Assembly: GCA_018650185.1 (NCBI GenBank) | Contig: JABIGL010000126.1 | Coordinates: 1-45,585 of the forward strand | Length of the DNA: 45,585 nt | Reading direction: 5' to 3' | From: Chloroflexota bacterium | GTDB taxonomy: Bacteria; Chloroflexota; Dehalococcoidia; Lucifugimonadales; Lucifugimonadaceae | Part shown: positions 40,782-45,585 of the stretch, one piece after another | Layout: every line of letters begins with the position of its first letter | Numbering within the stretch: position 1 is the stretch's first letter | Program-made: the position numbers and the translations under genes | The notes under the pieces: model-generated | What the model was told of the DNA's origin: nothing | Seen by the model: only the letters and a program-made list of their open reading frames with translations | Databases searched by the model: none

Positions 40782-41471
40782 TTGGCAGTCCTGAATGTAC
40801 TCCGGGTATTCGTAGGTGAAGACGGCGGCGGTGGAAACCCGCTCGGGGTTTTCTTACAGGGCGATGCGTACCCCACCGAGAAGCGGCAACCAGTGGCGAC
40901 CGATCTGAACTACTCGGAAACCGTCTTCGTGGACGACCCGGACTCCGGGGCACTCCGGATCTTTACGCCCGCCGCAGAGCTACCCTTCGCCGGACACCCA
41001 CTGGTCGGTACGGCGTGGTTGCTCAATAAGGAGGGTCACGCGGTAGACGCACTGCGGCCACCTGCGGGCGTCGTTCCCGTGACGTTCGATGGCGACACCA
41101 CATGGATTCGAGGACGACCAGAATGGTCGCCCAAGATGGACTTCATTCGGTACGACTCTCCGGAAGATATAAATGTCCTATCGGGGCCTCCGGACGGCAT
41201 AGGATTCGCCTACTGCTGGTCCTGGGAAGACGAGACCGCAGGCCGCGTACGGGTGCGGGTGTTCGTCCCTGAACACAACATCGATGAGGACGAAGCCACC
41301 GGGTCTGGCGCAGTCGCATTCGCCGCCCACATCGGTCGCGCTGTCACCGTCAACCAGGGCGTCGGTTCGCTACTCAAGACGCAACTACACGACGACGGCG
41401 CTGTCTCGGTTGGTGGTGCGGTTACGCTCACCGAAACACGCGACTACCAGAACGGAATCACGCCAGCTTGA
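40782..41471 (+). CDS. PhzF family isomerase/epimerase-like protein
   Basis: A 229-residue PhzF-fold protein, shorter than the usual 260-300 residues. The catalytic glutamate lies in LNYSETVFV (Glu46); [18 protein letters not shown] and [18 protein letters not shown] are the two conserved ligand-binding blocks. The start is TTG at 40782 with AGGAAC upstream. The next gene overlaps it by four bases, so the two are translationally coupled. Most PhzF homologues have unknown substrates and are not tied to phenazines; no phz genes are nearby. Confidence 0.88.
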   Translation: MAVLNVLRVFVGEDGGGGNPLGVFLQGDAYPTEKRQPVATDLNYSETVFVDDPDSGALRIFTPAAELPFAGHPLVGTAWLLNKEGHAVDALRPPAGVVPVTFDGDTTWIRGRPEWSPKMDFIRYDSPEDINVLSGPPDGIGFAYCWSWEDETAGRVRVRVFVPEHNIDEDEATGSGAVAFAAHIGRAVTVNQGVGSLLKTQLHDDGAVSVGGAVTLTETRDYQNGITPA

Positions 41472-42577
41472 TCACTCCCCAACACAACAACCAGCCCGTG
41501 GAGTCGATCGCCTCCCACCTCGGCGAGCATGTCACCAAGGCAATGGAGGCGACCGGTGTAGCGGGCGCGTCTATCGCCCTTATCCGGGACGGCGAAGTAG
41601 CGTGGGCCGACGCCTACGGAAAGGCTGATGTGATCACGGGACGACCGATCACAACGGACACCGTGTTCGAGGTCGCATCCATAACTAAACCGCTCTTTAC
41701 CTACGGCGTGCTGAAGCTTCGAGACACCGGCGTCCTGGACCTCGATACCCCGCTAAACGACTATCTCGATAAGCCGTATCTGGACGATCCGCGAATCAAT
41801 AAGGTCACGGCCCGGCACGTCTTGAGCCATCAGGGAGGCTTCCCGAACTGGCAGCGTCAGCGGGACGATGGTGACCTCAAAATGTACTTCGAGCCGGGTG
41901 AGCGATACGCCTACTCTGGAGAGGGCTTCCAGTACCTGAAGCTGGTCATAGAAAAACTCACAGGCCGCCCCCCACTGGACGTGATTACGGAGTTAACGCT
42001 CGAACCGTTCGGCATGGCCGAAAGTGACCTCGTCTGGCCGTCACGTCGCAGCAGTCCGCCGCTGGCGCTGGGTCACGAGAAGGATGGCAGACCTCGAGTC
42101 AAACGTGAATCATCGGAGATGAACGCCGCAGCCAGTCTCCACGGAAGTCCGACCGAGGTCGCTCGCTTCATGACATGGATGATGCGGGACGACGACCATC
42201 CAGATGCGCTCCCGGCGTCCACCCTGGAAGAGATGCTCACTCCACAGGTCCCGGTCAACAATTCGCAATCCTGGCACACGGAATGGCCGCGTAAGGACGC
42301 CGATTTCAGCGACACAGTCTCATGGGGACTCGGCTGGTCGTTAGAGCACCAACCAGGCGCCGTTGGCGCAGCTCCCTGGTTCTGGCACTGGGGTGACAAT
42401 ACCGTCTACTTCAACTTCGCCATCGGTTCCCGTGAATCCAAATCCGGCGTAGTGGTCATGACCAACAGCGCATTTGGCTACCAACTCTGGGTCGACGTGG
42501 TGAACATCGCCCTGGGCGGCGACCACCCGTCTCTGGCATGGGTCGCAGACGTGTACAGCTCAAAGCACCGCCAGTAG
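41468..42577 (+). CDS. Serine hydrolase, class C beta-lactamase-like
   Basis: A 369-residue penicillin-binding-protein-fold hydrolase. The nucleophile motif is Ser71 in VASITKPLF (S-x-x-K with Lys74) and the Tyr motif is in RYAYSGEGF. A HxG-type third motif is suggested by FWHWGDNTVYF. These enzymes include esterases and D-aminopeptidases as well as beta-lactamases; no signal peptide is visible, which argues against a periplasmic beta-lactamase. It starts at TTG 41468, overlapping the PhzF stop (TTGA), and is followed 14 bases later by a monooxygenase gene, so three genes probably form one operon. Confidence 0.88.
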   Translation: MITPQHNNQPVESIASHLGEHVTKAMEATGVAGASIALIRDGEVAWADAYGKADVITGRPITTDTVFEVASITKPLFTYGVLKLRDTGVLDLDTPLNDYLDKPYLDDPRINKVTARHVLSHQGGFPNWQRQRDDGDLKMYFEPGERYAYSGEGFQYLKLVIEKLTGRPPLDVITELTLEPFGMAESDLVWPSRRSSPPLALGHEKDGRPRVKRESSEMNAAASLHGSPTEVARFMTWMMRDDDHPDALPASTLEEMLTPQVPVNNSQSWHTEWPRKDADFSDTVSWGLGWSLEHQPGAVGAAPWFWHWGDNTVYFNFAIGSRESKSGVVVMTNSAFGYQLWVDVVNIALGGDHPSLAWVADVYSSKHRQ

Positions 42578-42590
42578 GCATAATGGCCCC

Positions 42591-43697
42591 ATGACCTCAC
42601 AAACCCGACCTGAGCCAAAATTCGACTGGTTCGTACCCATCGATGGCGATGGCGAACACATCGGCACCGTTCGCGCTGAGCGTCCGCCAACTTTCGAATA
42701 CCTCAAGCAGGTTGTCCAGACAGCCGAGGACAACGGCTACCACGGCCTGCTCATCCCGACGCGATTCGCCAACGGCCTGTTTGAGGAAACGGCCCCGCTG
42801 GCGGAAACCTGGACCACCGCCACTGCACTGGCTGCGGTCACGAGCCGTATCCGCTTTCTCGTGGCGGTCCGGCCGGGCTTCATTTCGCCCGGAATGTGGG
42901 GCCAGATGATGGCAGCGCTTAGCAACATTTCCGGTGGACGCGCTGACGTAAATATCGTCCCCGGCGGTATACAGGGTGATTTCGAACGATTGGGCGTCCA
43001 CTCTGACCACGCCCAACGATACGCGCTCGCCACGGAGTTCATTGAAGCGTCCAAGCTCCTGTGGAAGGCGCCGGAACCCGTGGACTACAACGGAGAGGTC
43101 ATCAAGCTTGAAGGTGCGATGGTGTCGCCGACGCCGGTAGGGGATGGACCCCGCTGGTACCTCGGCGGCGCATCCGACAACGCCCTCGACCTGGCAGGGC
43201 AACAGGCGGATAGCCTTCTCATGTGGATCCAACCGCTGGACGCCATTGCCGGTCTGATGGAGCGTGCCCGAGCTCGTTTTCATGCGGCAAACAGGCCCGC
43301 AGAGTTCGGGCTCCGCACTCACGTCATCGTGCGTGACACCGAGGAAGAAGCATGGGACGCAGCTGAAGACCTGCTCTCACAGGCTCAGGTCGTGGTTGAG
43401 CAGCAACGACAGGCATCCTTCACGGGTACTGCAATGGTAGGGCAGCAGGCACAGTCACGGTCGTACGAAGAACACCGGGTAGGAGACCGTCTCTGGAACG
43501 GCATCTCAACCGTTCGGGTGAACTGCGGCACCGCTATCGTCGGAAACCCACAGCAGGTCGCGGACGAACTAATGGCCTACTGGCGACTGGGAATCGACGA
43601 ATTCATCCTCTCGGGATATCCGCATGTTGAAGAAGCAGAACGGGTGGCGAAAACCGTCCTACCGCTAGTGAAAGAAGCAGCAGCAGGGGAGCGATAA
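42591..43697 (+). CDS. Alkanesulfonate monooxygenase (SsuD)-like LLM enzyme
   Basis: A 368-residue luciferase-like enzyme of the SsuD branch, which uses FMNH2 and O2 to release sulfite from sulfonates or to oxidise related substrates. The blocks FLVAVRPGFISPGMWGQMMA and LSNISGGRADVNIVPGG are characteristic, as is RWYLGGASDNALDLAG. A partner flavin reductase (SsuE) is not adjacent and sulfonate transport genes are absent, so the sulfonate role is plausible but unproven. It is the last gene of the PhzF-hydrolase operon. Confidence 0.86.
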   Translation: MTSQTRPEPKFDWFVPIDGDGEHIGTVRAERPPTFEYLKQVVQTAEDNGYHGLLIPTRFANGLFEETAPLAETWTTATALAAVTSRIRFLVAVRPGFISPGMWGQMMAALSNISGGRADVNIVPGGIQGDFERLGVHSDHAQRYALATEFIEASKLLWKAPEPVDYNGEVIKLEGAMVSPTPVGDGPRWYLGGASDNALDLAGQQADSLLMWIQPLDAIAGLMERARARFHAANRPAEFGLRTHVIVRDTEEEAWDAAEDLLSQAQVVVEQQRQASFTGTAMVGQQAQSRSYEEHRVGDRLWNGISTVRVNCGTAIVGNPQQVADELMAYWRLGIDEFILSGYPHVEEAERVAKTVLPLVKEAAAGER

Positions 43698-43736
43698 AAC
43701 GGTCCTCCCAGGTTGAGACCTGAGTGGTGGTGACCT

Positions 43737-43860
43737 CGTAGGGGCGAATGACTATCCGCCCTCGGGCGGGGCAGGCCCCGACCCTACGCTTGCTTTACAA
43801 GACCTTTCGAATCTGAAACCACACCTATCTGTCATTCTGAGCCGGAAGCAAAGAATCTCC
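43737..43860. repeat. Intergenic repeat cluster
   Basis: Positions 43737-43795 hold GTAGGGGCGAATGACTATCC followed by CGGGCGGGGCAGGCCCCGAC, the GGGGC repeat family seen at 19452 and 22948. Positions 43830-43860 hold TGTCATTCTGAGCCGGAAGC then AAAGAATCTC, a sequence of the kind dispersed in many bacterial genomes. No gene is seen. Confidence 0.65.
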
Positions 43861-43906
43861 CGACCCCTCACTCTCTGACATCCAATCCACCGAAACCCCC
43901 TCACCA

Positions 43907-44836
43907 ATGACTCCTACCGATCCCGCGCACTTCACCCTCAAGCCGCAACCCCCATACGACTTCGCAGCCAACGCCAACTTCGTCACGCACTACAAAGGGC
44001 AGGAAGGTGCAGACACCTTCGACGGCGAAATACTCACCCGTGTCCTGGACCTCGGCACCAACGTCGCAAAAGTCGACATCACCTCAAACGGCAGCACCGA
44101 CGACCCGGCCCTCAACATCACCCTTTCTGGACAACCGATACCAGCCGAAATCGACACGGCCACCCGACTGGTTGATCGGGTAGTCGGCGCACGCGGGAAC
44201 CCGCAGCCCTTCTACGATTTGGTTGCGGAAATACCACAGCTCGCCCTGCTCCCCGAGACGTTCCACGGCCTCCACTTAACGCAGGCAACAAGCCTGTTCG
44301 AGACCATCACATGGGCCGTACTCGGACAGCAGATAAGCGCCAACGTCGCCGCATCTCTACGCCGCAAGATAACCGAAGCGTACGGTCGCAGCGGTGAGAT
44401 AGACGGCCATCCGTACGCACTGTTTCCACGACCAGAAGACCTGGCATCGGCGGACATCGACGATCTCAGAGCGTTGGGCCTGAGTCAGCGAAAAGCCGAG
44501 TACACACTCGGGCTTAGGGACGAGTTCGGATCAGGCCGAATCACCGAAGCGCGACTCGCAGCGATGGACGACGAAGCCGTCGAAACAGAGTTACTCAAGC
44601 TAAGAGGCATAGGGCCGTGGACCGCCCACTGGCTGCTAATTCGAGGACTCGGCCGAGAAGACGCACTCCCGATTGGAGACGTTGCCCTACAAAAAACACT
44701 CGGAGAACTGGTCACCGGCGAACTTTTCACACCAAAAGAACTAGTCGACTACGCTGAACAGTTCCGTCCCTACCGCAGCTACCTCACCATCTACCTCTTC
44801 GCCCTCATCAGGGCGCGACGCGTCGGCGCGGTGTGA
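43907..44836 (+). CDS. DNA-3-methyladenine glycosylase II (AlkA-like)
   Basis: A 309-residue HhH-GPD base-excision glycosylase that removes alkylated bases from DNA. The helix-hairpin-helix is LRGIGPWTAHWLLIRGLG, and the catalytic aspartate lies in LPIGDVALQK. The segment WAVLGQQISANVAASLRRKI is the conserved opening of the glycosylase domain. The N-terminal 120 residues form an AlkA-type domain. There is no FeS-cluster cysteine set at the C-terminus, so it is not an EndoIII/MutY-type enzyme. Confidence 0.88.
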   Translation: MTPTDPAHFTLKPQPPYDFAANANFVTHYKGQEGADTFDGEILTRVLDLGTNVAKVDITSNGSTDDPALNITLSGQPIPAEIDTATRLVDRVVGARGNPQPFYDLVAEIPQLALLPETFHGLHLTQATSLFETITWAVLGQQISANVAASLRRKITEAYGRSGEIDGHPYALFPRPEDLASADIDDLRALGLSQRKAEYTLGLRDEFGSGRITEARLAAMDDEAVETELLKLRGIGPWTAHWLLIRGLGREDALPIGDVALQKTLGELVTGELFTPKELVDYAEQFRPYRSYLTIYLFALIRARRVGAV

Positions 44837-44860
44837 GGACCAAACTCGCTCGTACGATCC

Positions 44861-44934
44861 GGCCCTTCGAGAGCCTCAGGGCACTCCTGTTTTGCCCCAT
44901 CTCCCGAACGCGGGAGAGGGCCGGGGTGAGGGGG
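44861..44934. repeat. CTTCGAGAGCC repeat plus dispersed palindromic repeat
   Basis: The core CCCTTCGAGAGCCTCAGGG (44861-44884) is followed by the palindromic repeat (44895-44934, CCCCATCTCCCG and CGGGAGAGGG with tail CCGGGGTGAGGGG). It lies between convergent genes. Confidence 0.78.
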
Positions 44935-45001
44935 AGGGGGGATCGCAGTCCGCCCCAGCGGCGTTCATTTCGACGCCCGACGCCCGGTCTCCCCTCTTTG
45001 G

Positions 45002-45585
45002 CTAACCTCCGTAACCTTCCAGCGCATGTGCCTTCAGGTAATCCAGGTCGATCTCCAGACCCAGGCCCGGCCGATCACTTACGTACAGGTCGCCCTCGCG
45101 AATATCGAGCGGGTGATCGATGAACGGGTTGTAGTTCGACAGGTCGTACTTGTTCGTCTCTAACTTGTAGAAATTCGGCACATTCATGCAAACCTGCGCC
45201 CCGGCGATCACGTTGATCGGACCAGCGGCGTCGTGTGGCGACAGCGGCACGTAATATGCCTCCGCGAGGTTGGCGATCTTCTTTAGTTCGGTAATCCCGC
45301 CCGTCCAGGTCACGTCCGGCATGATGTAGTCCGCCAGCTCCTGCTCCAGAATCGGGATGAACTCCCACCGTGTGTAGAGTCGTTCTCCCACGGAAATCTT
45401 CTGAGGAATCTGGTCCTTCACCTGCTTGAGTGCGTGGTAACTCTCCGGCGGACAGGGCTCCTCGAACCACAGAATGTCGAACGGCTCTAGCCGCTGCGCC
45501 AGACGCACCGCCGTTGGCACGTTGAACATGGCGTGGGCGTCGATGAGAAGCTCCGTCTCCGGGCCGACCGCTTCTCGGATGGCCG
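45002..45585 (-). CDS. Mandelate racemase/enolase family protein, partial
   Basis: The C-terminal portion of a second enolase-superfamily enzyme, cut off by the window end; 193 codons are visible after the partial first codon. Motifs include LLIDAHAMFN (Asp and a His two residues on), WFEEPCPPES (Glu), SVGERLYTRWE, IMPDVTWTGGI and SPHDAAGP with the catalytic His. The D-x-H again points to the galactonate dehydratase-like group. The ending DYLKAHALEGYGG is typical of such enzymes. It has no adjacent partner here. Confidence 0.87.
   Translation of the reverse strand, partial: AIREAVGPETELLIDAHAMFNVPTAVRLAQRLEPFDILWFEEPCPPESYHALKQVKDQIPQKISVGERLYTRWEFIPILEQELADYIMPDVTWTGGITELKKIANLAEAYYVPLSPHDAAGPINVIAGAQVCMNVPNFYKLETNKYDLSNYNPFIDHPLDIREGDLYVSDRPGLGLEIDLDYLKAHALEGYGG

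Noticed and set aside
42597-43322. 241-codon open frame opposite the SsuD-like gene
   Set aside because: Shadow frame without protein features; the opposite strand has full family signatures.

Overview
The window looks like a genome fragment from a free-living, aerobic heterotrophic Chloroflexota bacterium, most plausibly of the marine SAR202 / Dehalococcoidia-related type. That placement is inference from gene content: four separate luciferase-like flavin monooxygenases, two mandelate racemase/enolase-superfamily enzymes, two double-domain NIPSNAP proteins, an arylsulfatase, many oxidoreductases of small organic acids, and single-gene housekeeping loci between them. No rRNA or tRNA gene, prophage, transposase or CRISPR array was seen. 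TTG and GTG starts backed by good ribosome binding sites are common, and several genes are annotated here with such starts.

Layout. Positions 1-3500: an ABC exporter pair, then a divergent unit of a membrane protein and a TolB-like lipoprotein. 3780-14300: catabolic genes (luciferase-like monooxygenase, M20 peptidase, FAD amine oxidase-like, two NAD-dependent epimerases, a ThDP enzyme, a mycothione-reductase-like flavoprotein, an enolase-superfamily enzyme). 14400-15220: a frameshifted remnant resembling an archaellin C-terminus, a convergent terminator and a zinc-ribbon protein. 15500-24990: ilvD, a luciferase-like enzyme, two NIPSNAP genes, a large gene-free stretch that folds like a structured RNA, two small dimeric-barrel paralogues, another luciferase-like enzyme, a sulfatase and a small membrane protein. 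25290-30520 (minus strand): methyltransferase, yebC, the rpsP-khpA-rimM ribosome unit, a histidine phosphatase, a hidden two-UGA selenoprotein gene and argC. 30640-31860: moaD and moaE, split by a 433-bp element with inverted-repeat ends that carries a frameshifted DUF559 nuclease gene. 32140-45585: ppc, a 2-hydroxyacid dehydrogenase, a CBS/EF-Tu-like fusion, an SQR-like flavoprotein, a tiny ORF with a strong terminator, Nudix, a D-threonine aldolase-like enzyme, PhzF, a serine hydrolase, an SsuD-like monooxygenase, an AlkA-type glycosylase and a partial second enolase-superfamily gene.

Three signals stand out. (1) At 29474-29262 (minus) a 70-codon gene of the GDCCVxC type has two in-frame TGA codons, both at positions where relatives have cysteine, each followed by a SECIS-like hairpin. 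(2) A palindromic intergenic repeat occurs about a dozen times; two inverted copies form the ends of the DUF559 element, and the repeat supplies that gene's start and stop codons, linking the dispersed repeats to a nuclease-bearing mobile unit. (3) About 20425-21038 contains nested hairpins, two possible pseudoknots, a 13-nt internal repeat and a terminator-like end, with no convincing protein. All family assignments come from motifs read by eye; no database search was run.
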